From assembly GCF_023008405.1 (NCBI RefSeq), contig NZ_CP095376.1, positions 9,404,501 through 9,468,500 on the forward strand: DNA of 64,000 nucleotides, written 5' to 3'. The translations under genes were made by a program, and so were the position numbers. A model generated the notes under the pieces. It worked only from the letters and a program-made list of their open reading frames with translations, searched no databases and was not told where the DNA came from. Numbering within the stretch: the first letter of the stretch is position 1; each line of letters starts with the position of its first letter. This DNA comes from Amycolatopsis sp. FBCC-B4732 (lineage in GTDB: Bacteria; Actinomycetota; Actinomycetes; Mycobacteriales; Pseudonocardiaceae). This document shows, one piece after another, positions 25,034 through 33,379 of this stretch.

Positions 25034-26139
25034 GCGACGTCCAAAGGCAGGAGCCGGTGCTGGTCGTCGGCGGTGACGGGGCACTGCTCGGTGTCGATGT
25101 CGCCGATGCGTTTACCGTTGGCGACGACCGCGGCCGGGCAGCCCTTGCCGCAGGCGGGCTCGAGATCGCAATGGAAGCAGGTCGGGTTCGCACCGACCTT
25201 GAACCGGTCGTGGAAGCGGTAGGCGTCGAGGCGGGCGGCGAGGTCGCGGTCGGTGAAGATGTTGCCGACGATGAAGTCGGTGTCGGGGTGCCGCGAGATG
25301 GGGGTGCGTGCGGCGAAAACGAGGTAGGGGCAGACGGTGACCTCGCCCGGGGTGAAAACGTAGATGATCGTTCCGGCTTCGCACCCGGCGAGGGGTTTGC
25401 GGCCGGTGTTGGGGAAGCGGATGTGGGCGACGTCGAGGTCCGGGCCGTCGAACGGTGCGGTCAGCTCGAAGATCTCCTGCATGTGCATGGCCGTCTTGGC
25501 CAGCCTGCGTTGGGATGTCACGCCGCGGCCCATGCTGCCGAGCGGGTTGAGCAGGACGTAGCGGGCGCCGTTGTCGCGGGCGAACTCGCACAGCCGGACG
25601 TATTCGTCGTTGGCGGCTAGGGAGTTCGGGGTGCACAGCAGGCCCTGCAGCAGCCCGGCTGCCGCGAGCTTGCGGGTGTTGGCGACGGTGACGTCGAAGG
25701 AGCCGCGGTCGCCGCGGAAGCGGCCGTGGGACTCGGCGGCGAACCCGTCGAGCGAGACGTTGACGTGGACTCCGGCCGTGGCGAGCTGCCGGATGAGCGT
25801 GTCGTCGAGCTGGGTGGCGTTCGTGCAGATGCCGACGTCGATGCCGGCGTTGCGGAAGGCGTGCACGATGCCGAGGAAGTCCGGGTGGACGGTCGGCTCG
25901 CCGCCGGTCAGCGTCACTCGCCGGACGCGGGCGTCGGCCAGGCGGGGGACGACCTTCTTCGCGATCTCGGTCAGTGGCATGTCCTTGCCGTGCTTGGTCG
26001 CGGAGACGAAGCAGTGCGCGCAGCGCAGGTTGCACCGCTCGGTGATCTGGACGAGCGCCTTGCGGTAGGGGGTGTCGACGGTGGTGCGGAAGTAGCAGCT
26101 CGCGGCCTGCTCGTCGACGGCGATCGGGCGGACGGTCAT
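25030..26139 (-). CDS. Radical SAM/SPASM-type peptide-modifying enzyme
   Basis: This 369-residue protein has the radical SAM motif CNLRCAHC (CxxxCxxC, about residues 37-44), GGEP in VTLTGGEPTVHPDFLG and VNVSLDG. Its C-terminal part has a SPASM-like set of cysteines: GCEAGTIIYVFTPGEVTVCP, then TCFHCDLEPACGKGCPA and EQCPV, enough for auxiliary Fe-S clusters. SPASM enzymes usually modify ribosomal peptides by forming C-C or thioether bonds. The ATG at 26139 overlaps the stop of a 38-residue ORF, the natural substrate candidate. Confidence 0.88.
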   Translation of the reverse strand: MTVRPIAVDEQAASCYFRTTVDTPYRKALVQITERCNLRCAHCFVSATKHGKDMPLTEIAKKVVPRLADARVRRVTLTGGEPTVHPDFLGIVHAFRNAGIDVGICTNATQLDDTLIRQLATAGVHVNVSLDGFAAESHGRFRGDRGSFDVTVANTRKLAAAGLLQGLLCTPNSLAANDEYVRLCEFARDNGARYVLLNPLGSMGRGVTSQRRLAKTAMHMQEIFELTAPFDGPDLDVAHIRFPNTGRKPLAGCEAGTIIYVFTPGEVTVCPYLVFAARTPISRHPDTDFIVGNIFTDRDLAARLDAYRFHDRFKVGANPTCFHCDLEPACGKGCPAAVVANGKRIGDIDTEQCPVTADDQHRLLPLDVA

Positions 26140-26252
26140 CGTTTGGTCCTTTGGCGTTCGGTCGAGCGCAAGGTCTCGACGGCGGCAATCGATGTGTGGA
26201 TCTGCTGGGCCTCCGGTCCGAACGCCCAGCACGGCACGGCGATGGCGGACAT
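26136..26252 (-). CDS. 38-residue peptide, candidate precursor of the radical SAM enzyme
   Basis: The ATG at 26252 shares its A with the dioxygenase stop (TGATG). The 39-codon frame ends with a TGA overlapping the radical SAM start (ATGA), so it is locked between the two genes. The peptide begins MSAIAVPCWAFGPEAQQIHT and ends SIAAVETLRSTERQRTKR. A single Cys and adjacent Trp in VPCWAFGP stand out as possible modification residues; the C-terminal half is helical and basic. No homologue is known to me. A translational spacer with no product role is the alternative. Confidence 0.65.
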   Translation of the reverse strand: MSAIAVPCWAFGPEAQQIHTSIAAVETLRSTERQRTKR

Positions 26253-27016
26253 CACGCGATCTCCGTGGCGTTAGGCCTGAACCCGGCGGGGATTCGCCAG
26301 GCCGGATGCGGATCGACGAGGACGCGGTGCATCACCCGTCGGCCGGTGAACGCGGTCCGGCCGTGCAGCCACCGGCGGTTGTTGACCACGTAGCCGCAGC
26401 CGGTAGCGGCCGGGATGGTGATGGTGTGGCGGTCGATGACCTCGGCGAGTACGGCCAGCCGACGCCGGGTCTGCGGAGCGAATCGGGCAAGCTCGTCACG
26501 CCGGAGCCGCATGCCCACCAGCCCGCCGGCGCCGACCTCGAACACGTTCCCGACGACGCCTGCTGCGCCTCCGAAGTACGCGCCGCGCCGCGTTGAGAGG
26601 TCGGCCAGTGCGTCCGGTGCGGTCGCGGCGAGTTCGTCGTGGACGGCCTGACCGTCCACCAGGACGAAGTCGCCGCCGCGCCCGGCCGTGCGGGCGCAGC
26701 TCATGGTGACCACCAGGGGCGGGATCGGCCGATCGGAACAGTCGGTGTGCGGAGCCAGCGCGTGGCGGGTGAATCCGGCCAGGCCCGCACCCGGCCGGGG
26801 CGCTCCGCGGTCGGTCAGCACGGTGACGGCGGAGGCGTTGCTGTCCCGGTGCGGCATCAGCCGCCCAAGTCGAGCTGCCAGCTGCAGCAGGTGCGCCTCG
26901 TCGTGTATCCGGGTGAACAGCGCGACGCCGTGGTGCGCGAGCACCGCCGCCAGCTCGCCGACGCCGCCGGCTGCGCCGACGTCGACCTGACACTCCGACA
27001 AGGTGGTGGCGATCAT
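26252..27016 (-). CDS. TauD/TfdA-type Fe(II)/2-oxoglutarate dioxygenase
   Basis: This 254-residue protein has the facial triad and cosubstrate site of the TauD/clavaminate synthase-like group: HTD in HALAPHTDCSDRP (about residues 96-98), and a distal His followed by Arg in NNRRWLHGRTAFTG near residue 222. It should hydroxylate or desaturate a small molecule, free amino acid or peptide side chain. It is the first gene of the overlapped operon, divergent from a NUDIX/XRE pair 152 bp away. In a RiPP-like setting it would be a second tailoring enzyme; that is inference. Confidence 0.85.
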   Translation of the reverse strand: MIATTLSECQVDVGAAGGVGELAAVLAHHGVALFTRIHDEAHLLQLAARLGRLMPHRDSNASAVTVLTDRGAPRPGAGLAGFTRHALAPHTDCSDRPIPPLVVTMSCARTAGRGGDFVLVDGQAVHDELAATAPDALADLSTRRGAYFGGAAGVVGNVFEVGAGGLVGMRLRRDELARFAPQTRRRLAVLAEVIDRHTITIPAATGCGYVVNNRRWLHGRTAFTGRRVMHRVLVDPHPAWRIPAGFRPNATEIA

Positions 27017-27168
27017 CGCGGTGCCCTTTCGCGCCGATTGGTCCGTTCAGCAGATCGGTGCGGAGCCGGGCGCGTCCACTGACAGATCGTCAACCGCGGG
27101 CGGGGGCCGGGACGAGATCGCCCTGCTACGGTCAGTGACAGAGTTCGTGCGTGGGGAGGTCGGTCCAG

Positions 27169-27585
27169 GTGGCGGAACCCGGGTATCCGGTGTCGATCAA
27201 GGGCGTGCTCGTCCGTGCCGACCGGGTGCTGCTGGTGCACAACGAACGCGACGAATGGGAGCTGCCGGGCGGCCGCATCGAGCCAGGCGAAAAGCCGGAG
27301 GACTGCGTCGCCCGGGAGATCACCGAGGAAAGCGGGCTGCCCATCGAGACGGCCGAGATCATCGACGCGTGGGTCTACCACATCGAAGTGGCCCGCAAGG
27401 ACGTGTTCATCGTGACCTACGGCTGCACCTCGACCTCGGATGCGGCGCCGGTACTCAGCCACGAACACAGCCGGATCGGCGAGTTCCGTGAGGACGAAGT
27501 CGCCGGCCTGCGGATGCCCGAGGGCTACAAGCGCTCGATCGCCTCCTGGTTCGAGCGGCTCCGCGCTCTCCACGCCACGCGGTAG
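27169..27585 (+). CDS. NUDIX hydrolase
   Basis: This 138-residue single-domain NUDIX protein starts at GTG 27169, with GGGGAGG about 10 nt upstream; GTG 27151 is less well placed. VLLVHNERDEWELPGGRIEP is followed by the box residues GEKPEDCVAREITEESGL. It reads divergently from the dioxygenase operon, and an XRE regulator lies 6 nt downstream in the same direction. Together with the NUDIX gene at 23048, two NUDIX proteins bracket the operon. Confidence 0.87.
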   Translation: MAEPGYPVSIKGVLVRADRVLLVHNERDEWELPGGRIEPGEKPEDCVAREITEESGLPIETAEIIDAWVYHIEVARKDVFIVTYGCTSTSDAAPVLSHEHSRIGEFREDEVAGLRMPEGYKRSIASWFERLRALHATR

Positions 27586-27591
27586 ACCGTC

Positions 27592-28869
27592 ATGGCCGGC
27601 TGCGAGCGATGCGGTGCGAACCTCGGGCGCTTCGCCCACGACGCCGTGTGCCCGACCTGCCGCGCCGGCACCGCGCTGTCCCCACGCCCGGCGCGGCTGG
27701 CGCCCGCGGTCTGGATGTGGTCCGACCGCACCGCAGCTACCGCGCTCGCCTCGCGCGACCTGGCGACCATCCTGCGTGCCTACCGGGTCGCGAACGGCCT
27801 GAGCCAGGAGGCGCTGGCTGCGCTGCTCGCGTACGACAAGTCGTACGTCGCCATGATCGAGACACGCAAACGCACCCCCGGTGACGTCGCCGGGCGCCGG
27901 CACATCGCCCGCGCTCTGGGCCTGCCGTACCACTTTCTCGGTGTCACCGACCCTGACGACGCCGACTTCGCCACGCTGATCCAGTTCGGTGACAGCGTCG
28001 TCCGGCTGGCCGAGGTCGCTCGCCAGTCCGGCCGCGTCGTCGAGGCTGTCAACGAGCTGTGGCCACTCGTTGCCCGGCTTGAAGCGCGCGCCGCTGAAGG
28101 GCGTCTCGAGCGCGACACACTGCTGTTGCTCGCATCCGCACGTCTTTCGCTCGGCGTTTCCCTCGGAACCGTGCTGCCCGAAGAGCGGCTGACCGGCGCG
28201 GCCGCGTGGACCGGAAAAGCGCTCGTCCTGGCTCGCCACCTCGACGACGCGGAGTTTTTGGCCGGAACCCTGCGAATGCACGGCAACGAGCTGCGCAAAG
28301 CCGGTCGGCTGCAAGCCGCGGTGGCACGTCTGGAGAGCGCGGCAGCCGTCGCCGTCGACGACGGCGGGCGTGGAGCCGCCTTCGCGCTGCTGGCCCGCGC
28401 CGCAGGGGAGGCCGGCCTGCCCGACCGGTTCGCCACCGCGATCGACGAATGCCGCACCCGGATGGAAACCGCGTCGGGGCACGAGATACTTCTCAATCCC
28501 TTCACGCTGCGGGAAATTCACGCACGCGGGCTGCTTGCGCTCGGTCGCGTCAACGATGCGCTGGCGGTCCTCGATCGCACTGCCGGTGACCCGGCCGCGC
28601 CGCAGTGGCGCGTGATCGAACGCGTGACCACGGGCGAGATACTTGCCGCCGGTGGCGAACGCGTGGGTGCGGAGGAGGCGCTCATCGCGGCTATTGCGAC
28701 CGCAGAGCGGCGTCGTCTTCCGCACCAGCTGCAACGGGCGATCCGAGCCGCCCGGAAAACCGGCTTGGAGTCGGCCCGGGCCAGCGGACGAGCTGCCTTG
28801 CAAAGGCTTCATTCCTTGCTTGCACCGGCAGCTTCGCGCGCTCAACATGCGTCGACCAACTCTCCGTAG
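27592..28869 (+). CDS. XRE-family regulator with N-terminal zinc ribbon and TPR-like repeats
   Basis: This 425-residue protein opens with a rubredoxin-like zinc ribbon (CERCGANLGRFAHDAVCPTC). An HTH_XRE domain follows at about 60-115 (LRAYRVANGLSQEALAALLA, SYVAMIETRKRTPG). About 280 residues of TPR-like helical repeats come next (LAGTLRMHGNELRKAGRLQA). TPR-bearing XRE regulators often bind small peptides or sense metabolites, so it may control the divergent peptide operon. Its last 28 nt overlap the end of the convergent Scr1-type regulator gene. Confidence 0.85.
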   Translation: MAGCERCGANLGRFAHDAVCPTCRAGTALSPRPARLAPAVWMWSDRTAATALASRDLATILRAYRVANGLSQEALAALLAYDKSYVAMIETRKRTPGDVAGRRHIARALGLPYHFLGVTDPDDADFATLIQFGDSVVRLAEVARQSGRVVEAVNELWPLVARLEARAAEGRLERDTLLLLASARLSLGVSLGTVLPEERLTGAAAWTGKALVLARHLDDAEFLAGTLRMHGNELRKAGRLQAAVARLESAAAVAVDDGGRGAAFALLARAAGEAGLPDRFATAIDECRTRMETASGHEILLNPFTLREIHARGLLALGRVNDALAVLDRTAGDPAAPQWRVIERVTTGEILAAGGERVGAEEALIAAIATAERRRLPHQLQRAIRAARKTGLESARASGRAALQRLHSLLAPAASRAQHASTNSP

Positions 28870-29642
28870 TCAACGGTCCTTTTTTGTAGAGTCGCGAAGG
28901 TGGAACGATAGCGCCGCACTGTGTCCAAATCGGACAGGTAGACGGCTGCGTGCTCGTGTCGCAGGACGACAGTGAAGGTCTTGGCCGCGGTCTGGTAGAC
29001 GACAAAGGGCGCGGTCGGTCCGGCCGGGCCCAGGTTTTCCCGGACCACGCCTGCCTTCACCAGGCCAAGGTCGGCGAGCGCGGTGATGTGCCGGAGCTGG
29101 GCGCGTTGTACCTCCGGCGGAACGAGTTCGTGATTCACCGCTGCCGCGCCCAGCAGGACGGTGTGCCGGTGTCGCGGATCTCGGTCGAGCTGCCGGACCT
29201 GCCGCGTCAGGATCTCCTGGTCGACGTCGTCCGCCGGAGCGACGCGTCCCAGGACCGCGTGGGCGTACTCGGCCGTCTGCAGAAGGTCCGGCACGACGTG
29301 CGGGGCCCATTGGAACGTGCGAAGCGCGTGCTGCTCGTACACTTCCTGCAGGCTGGGTGTGCCGGACGTCAGGCTCTCGATGTAACTTGTGCGCTCGGAT
29401 TGCCGGTGAAGGTGCGTCAAGAGCTGGCGTTCGGCGGGCTCCACCTGCAGGTAGCCGAGAATCCAGCCGAGCTGCCCGGGTTCGATCGCCCGCTCTCCGG
29501 TTTCCCAGCCGGAGAGGGCGGACGGACTGAATCCCAGTTTGGCGGCCAACTGGCGGAGGCTCACGCCGCGGCTCGTGCGGCGCTCTCGAAGTGCGCTGCC
29601 CAGTACGTAGAAGCCGGGCCAATGTGAAGGTCCATCGGTCAT
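28842..29642 (-). CDS. Scr1-family XRE regulator (DUF5753)
   Basis: This 266-residue protein combines an N-terminal XRE HTH (LRERRTSRGVSLRQLAAKLG, SPSALSGWETGERAIEP) with the ~180-residue DUF5753 ligand-sensing domain (IPDLLQTAEYAHAVL-like: VVPDLLQTAEYAHAVLG, and PFVVYQTAAKTFTVVLRHEH). Such regulators are highly duplicated in actinomycetes and usually pair with a small DUF397 protein. Here the ATG overlaps the stop of a different 128-residue ORF. Probable role: transcriptional control of morphological or secondary-metabolic genes. Confidence 0.88.
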   Translation of the reverse strand: MTDGPSHWPGFYVLGSALRERRTSRGVSLRQLAAKLGFSPSALSGWETGERAIEPGQLGWILGYLQVEPAERQLLTHLHRQSERTSYIESLTSGTPSLQEVYEQHALRTFQWAPHVVPDLLQTAEYAHAVLGRVAPADDVDQEILTRQVRQLDRDPRHRHTVLLGAAAVNHELVPPEVQRAQLRHITALADLGLVKAGVVRENLGPAGPTAPFVVYQTAAKTFTVVLRHEHAAVYLSDLDTVRRYRSTFATLQKRTVDYGELVDAC

Positions 29643-30025
29643 GCTGAACGCCGTTCTGTGAAAAGGAACTGCCGCGGAGTCGGGATGACACCTGTTTTGA
29701 CGTCGGTGGCGTGAGATTGGAGAAGGTCCAGCAGTTCTTCGACCTGGCCGGAGACTCGGTGCTCCTCGTCCGAAGTCGCGGTTCCGTCCTGCAGCTGAAC
29801 GGCGAGAAGTCCGATCCGCCACTGTGTCGCCTTGATCGCGTCGATGAGCTTGGCGGTGTCGCGGGGCACAGAAGTGCCGGTCGAGGGACTGATTGTGTCT
29901 GAAAAGGACAGTCGGCGGAGTCCGTTCAGGACGCGGCAGAGGCGCACGTATTCGACATGCTCCGCGCATTGCAGGTATACGTCGGAAGGCCATCCGTTCT
30001 CTTCGCCCCGTTCAGTGCTGTCCAT
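29639..30025 (-). CDS. Hypothetical protein coupled to the Scr1-type regulator
   Basis: This 128-residue soluble protein is unrecognised. It contains VYLQCAEHVEYVRLCRVLNG and a helical middle (DTAKLIDAIKATQWRIGLLA, VSGQVEELLDLLQSHATDV). Its TGA overlaps the ATG of the regulator, so the two are co-translated. Its position is that normally held by an accessory partner, but it lacks the DUF397 motif. It starts 156 bp from the divergent XRE/TPR gene at 30182. Confidence 0.7.
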   Translation of the reverse strand: MDSTERGEENGWPSDVYLQCAEHVEYVRLCRVLNGLRRLSFSDTISPSTGTSVPRDTAKLIDAIKATQWRIGLLAVQLQDGTATSDEEHRVSGQVEELLDLLQSHATDVKTGVIPTPRQFLFTERRSA

Positions 30026-30181
30026 GTCCTACAGCGTGATCAACGGTTTGAGGGGAGGGAAGCGGGAAATGGGCCGGGGTGGGCCTGGGTGGGCACAACC
30101 GGGGCCCCTTCGAGGTCCCCCCGTTGCCTGCGGCGGACGAATCGTTCACACTGATCGATAGCCGTTGATGGGAGAATGGTG

Positions 30182-31471
30182 ATGGAGAACTGGACAGCCC
30201 AGCGCGCGGCCGCATTATGCGCGGCCATGGGGTACACCCTCGCCGAGTTCGCGGAATACCTGGGGCTGTCCCGGTCTACAGTCGCCAAATGGAATCGTAA
30301 GACCAACCCGAGAAATCCGGGACGCGAGGCACAAGACTTGCTGGCGGTGGCGTTGACGAAAGCGTCGCCGGTCGTGCGAGCGCAGTTCCACCGGCGGCTG
30401 GGTGAAGTGCCGCAGACCAGGGCGGGTTCGTACGGGGAGACGGCGGGCGATCCGCGGATGCAGGTGGTCGATTCGGCTACGCAGGCCGAGCAGTTGGCCA
30501 ACGATGTCGCCGCGCTGGGCTCGGATGCGGACTTGATCGACTATCAGCGTGCTGAGCTGGGTCGCCTGGCTGTCGAGTACGTTCATGCGCCGTTGCCCGG
30601 TGTATTCGCGGACTTGCGGCATGTTCAGAACACTTTGACGCAGGCGCTGCGGACGCCGCAGCGGCCCAGCCAGACACACGACTTGATGTTCCTCGCCGGG
30701 GTTACGTCGATTCTCCTTGCCCATGCGAGTCAGAACCTGGGCGACCACGGCGCTGCGCTGAAACATCTCCGAGCCGCAGCGACGTTGGCGACCGCGGTGG
30801 ACAGTACCGCGCTGCGCGCATGGGCATGTGGTTCTTCAGCGCTGTTCCACGAATGGTCGCGGCAGCCGGGCGTTGCGGTGGCCGACGCTCTCAAGGGGCT
30901 GCAGTACAACGCCGGACCCCAGACGCGTCGCCGGCTGTTGGCGATCGCCGCGCGTTCTGCGGCACGCGCGCGGCGACCCGACGTGGCGCGTGAGCTGCTC
31001 GCCCGGCTCGACGAGCCCCCGGAGCGAGGATTCACCTCCGCGGACTCGGTGGAGGACTTCGGTGGGCTGCTGTCCTTCCCCATGAACAAAAAGGTCTACT
31101 ACGTCGGCGGGACCTACGCACTGCTCGGTGATCACGACAACGCGGAGCGGTTCTCCGCGCAGGCGATCCGTTCCTACGAAGAGGGTCTGCCGGAGGAGCG
31201 CTCGTACGGAGACTTGGCCCTGGCGCGCCTGGACCACGCGCACGCGTGCCTTGGCCAGGACAACCTCGTGGGCGCGGCCGCGTCGGTCACGCAGATTCTC
31301 GGCCTGCCCTCGGCGGAGCGCATCAGCCAGCTCGACGAGGCGGTGACCTCGCTCCGTGATCGGGCAAGGAAGCTCGCCGGTCGGCAACACCGCGCCGCCG
31401 GCGAGCTGGCGGACAGCCTCACCGGCTATCTCGTCGGTAGCCCCCGCGCCCTACCATCGGGATGTGCCTGA
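30182..31471 (+). CDS. HTH/TPR-type regulator
   Basis: This ~429-residue protein starts at ATG 30182 (GGGAGA 6-7 nt upstream; ATG 30176 also possible). An N-terminal HTH lies in YTLAEFAEYLGLSRSTVAKW, followed after a linker by TPR-like helical repeats (ILLAHASQNLGDHGAALKHL, YALLGDHDNAERFSAQAIRS, LARLDHAHACLGQ). It fits actinobacterial regulators in which the TPR region binds a ligand or peptide. Its stop overlaps the GTG of the kinase-like gene, suggesting a shared regulatory unit. Confidence 0.83.
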   Translation: MENWTAQRAAALCAAMGYTLAEFAEYLGLSRSTVAKWNRKTNPRNPGREAQDLLAVALTKASPVVRAQFHRRLGEVPQTRAGSYGETAGDPRMQVVDSATQAEQLANDVAALGSDADLIDYQRAELGRLAVEYVHAPLPGVFADLRHVQNTLTQALRTPQRPSQTHDLMFLAGVTSILLAHASQNLGDHGAALKHLRAAATLATAVDSTALRAWACGSSALFHEWSRQPGVAVADALKGLQYNAGPQTRRRLLAIAARSAARARRPDVARELLARLDEPPERGFTSADSVEDFGGLLSFPMNKKVYYVGGTYALLGDHDNAERFSAQAIRSYEEGLPEERSYGDLALARLDHAHACLGQDNLVGAAASVTQILGLPSAERISQLDEAVTSLRDRARKLAGRQHRAAGELADSLTGYLVGSPRALPSGCA

Positions 31472-32345
31472 CCTCGTTCTCCAGAAAGTGCTCGACGTCG
31501 CCTGCGGTCGTGCGGGTCTTGACCTCGCCGGTGTGACGCCCCTGCGTAACCACGCCAATGACGTCTACCTGCTGCCGTCGGCCGGTGGCAACGGTGTCGT
31601 CGTCAAGGTCGCCCCGAAGGCGACGCGGGATCGCGCGGATCGAGCGGTTCAGCTGACCCTCTGGCTGATTGAGCACGGTTTTCCGTGCACGCGGCCGGCT
31701 GAGGTCGAGCAGCCTGTCGAGTTCGCCGACCACGTGGTCACGTTCTGGCGCTTCTACCCCCAGAGTGACCGTCGCGTTCCCGGCGCTGGGCACCTCGGCG
31801 GCCTGCTCCGTCGGCTGCATCACCTGCCCGCGCCGCCCATCGAACTGCCGCCCGCGGCGCCGCTGTCCTCGTTCTGGGACGTCGTCACGGCCGACACGAC
31901 CCTGTCGGAAGACGACCGGCGGTGGCTCGTCGAGGAACGCGCCCGCCTGCTTGAGGACTTCGGTCGGCTGACCTTCCCGCTCGGAATCGGGCTGATCCAC
32001 GGTGACGCCTACCCCGGAAACACCCTGTGGGATGGCGAGGACGTGGTGCTCGGTGACTGGGACGAGCCGGCTTGGGGTCCTCGCGAACTCGATCTCGCCA
32101 ACACCGTCCAGGGCGGACTTCGATTCGGTCGCTCGACCGCTGAGCTGGATGCTTTCGCCGCGGCTTACGGCTACGACCTCCGTGGCTGGGACGGCATCGA
32201 CACTTTGGTGGGAATCCGCGACCTGCACACGCTCGGCAGTTTCCTTCGACGCGCTGCACTCGGTGATGACGGCGCGGCGGCCGAGCTACAACGGCGCGTT
32301 GGATCCCTGCGGCAAGCAGACCGAGCGTCTTGGGTTGCAAGTTAG
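31464..32345 (+). CDS. Aminoglycoside phosphotransferase (APH)-fold kinase
   Basis: This 293-residue protein starts at GTG 31464, overlapping the previous stop. It has the APH kinase core: Lys in NGVVVKVAPKATRD, the Brenner-type loop LIHGDAYPGNTLW (HGDxxxxN, about residue 178) and the metal-binding Asp in VVLGDWDEPAWGPRELDLAN. Members phosphorylate small molecules such as aminoglycosides, choline or sugars. Nothing in the sequence fixes the substrate, and resistance should not be assumed. Confidence 0.85.
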   Translation: MPDLVLQKVLDVACGRAGLDLAGVTPLRNHANDVYLLPSAGGNGVVVKVAPKATRDRADRAVQLTLWLIEHGFPCTRPAEVEQPVEFADHVVTFWRFYPQSDRRVPGAGHLGGLLRRLHHLPAPPIELPPAAPLSSFWDVVTADTTLSEDDRRWLVEERARLLEDFGRLTFPLGIGLIHGDAYPGNTLWDGEDVVLGDWDEPAWGPRELDLANTVQGGLRFGRSTAELDAFAAAYGYDLRGWDGIDTLVGIRDLHTLGSFLRRAALGDDGAAAELQRRVGSLRQADRASWVAS

Positions 32346-32426
32346 ACCGGTGGTCGAACACATGTTCTAAGTCTCTGGTAGGTTCGCCACGTCGATGTCG
32401 GATCGTGAAGCCGGGAGGTGGTCGTT

Positions 32427-32600
32427 GTGGCGTGGTTGCTGAGGGAACGGGCGACTGGCCTCGAGTGGCGTTTCGGCCACAGCGACCTTGCGTGGGAGGC
32501 GGGCGGCTATGACTCCGCGCGCTTCGAACTCCACGTCCTCGACGAGGAGGTCAGCGGATCTCCCGACGGCTTGCCGGAGCTGTCTCGACTTGACTCATGA
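32427..32600 (+). CDS. Small hypothetical protein, 57 residues
   Basis: GTG 32427 lies 8 nt after GGGAGG and opens AWLLRERATGLEWRFGHSDL, with LDEEVSGSPDGLPELSRLDS at the end. Composition is gene-like, but no family is recognised. Its stop overlaps the ATG of a further short frame. It could be a small partner of a lost gene. Confidence 0.45.
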   Translation: MAWLLRERATGLEWRFGHSDLAWEAGGYDSARFELHVLDEEVSGSPDGLPELSRLDS

Positions 32601-32755
32601 ACGTGCCCGATATCTTGAGCGAGGCCGTTCGACAAGACGCGCGCCCGAGCACTGTTCGCGCGGTGAACCCCTTCCGTGGGGTGCGCGCGTTGTCGGGTAT
32701 GGAGCACGGTTCGTTGAGGTCACGTTCTCGCGATCAACCTCGGCAGCTCGGCTAG
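32597..32755 (+). CDS. Short ORF coupled to the 57-residue protein
   Basis: The ATG overlaps the preceding stop (ATGA). The 52-codon frame begins MNVPDILSEAVRQDARPS, which looks natural, but the rest (RSRSRDQPRQLG) looks out of frame. It is probably a truncated or frameshifted remnant. It ends against the convergent HAD gene. Confidence 0.25.
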   Translation: MNVPDILSEAVRQDARPSTVRAVNPFRGVRALSGMEHGSLRSRSRDQPRQLG

Positions 32756-33318
32756 AGAGTCGATGACCAGGGTCCGCGGCGGATCAGCGCGGTGCACAAC
32801 CCGGCGATGTGGCCGGCGATGACGTCGTTGTCGCGATGGTCGCCGACGTACAGCAGTTCGCTCCGCGGCACGCCGGCCAGCTCGACGACACGCTGGAAGA
32901 ATGCCGGATCCGGCTTCGCCACCTCCCAGTCGGCCGACGTCGCGACGGCGTCGACAGGGAGGTTTAGCCGGCGGATCTGGTCACCGGCTTTCGCGCTTTG
33001 GTTGCCGGCGAGACCGAGCCAGATTCCGCTCCTCTGAAGCTCGGCGAGCGCGGGGCGGGCGTCAGGGTAGAGGTCGGATTCGTCGATCTGCTCTCCGTGG
33101 CCGACTTCCTCACGAAGCAGGCGTTCAGCGGCGACGTCGAAGCCCGGTCTGAAGTACTGGAATGTTTCGGCGTTGTCCCGGCCCGTGGCGGTGACGGCGC
33201 CGAGCACAGTCGAGAAGGTGTGTCGGCTGACGCCGATCCAATCGGCCCAGGCGTGCCACTCACGCGTGTCGTCGAGCACGGTCTCTCCGATGTCGAGAAC
33301 GACCGCCTTTACCGGCAT
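32752..33318 (-). CDS. HAD-superfamily hydrolase (phosphatase-like)
   Basis: This 188-residue protein has the HAD motifs: VVLDIGETVLD, in which Asp is the nucleophile but Gly replaces the usual second Asp spacing, LGLAGNQSAKAG (motif II position), Lys in WEVAKPDPAFF, and YVGDHRDNDVIAG (motif IV). ATG 33318 was chosen for GGAAAGG upstream; an ATG at 33390 would add 24 residues. Such enzymes dephosphorylate small metabolites. In motif I the DxGET sequence deserves attention when judging activity. Confidence 0.83.
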   Translation of the reverse strand: MPVKAVVLDIGETVLDDTREWHAWADWIGVSRHTFSTVLGAVTATGRDNAETFQYFRPGFDVAAERLLREEVGHGEQIDESDLYPDARPALAELQRSGIWLGLAGNQSAKAGDQIRRLNLPVDAVATSADWEVAKPDPAFFQRVVELAGVPRSELLYVGDHRDNDVIAGHIAGLCTALIRRGPWSSTL

Positions 33319-33379
33319 GGTGTGCCTTTCCGTCGGAAGCAACCGCGCGAAGTCTTTCACCCGGTCGATGAGGCTCGAG

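Noticed and set aside
28842..28869. Possible terminator between convergent regulators
   Set aside because: The genes overlap by 28 nt and no hairpin is visible.
31464..32345. Calling the APH-fold protein an antibiotic-resistance enzyme
   Set aside because: Only the general kinase motifs are visible; substrate-specific features cannot be read.
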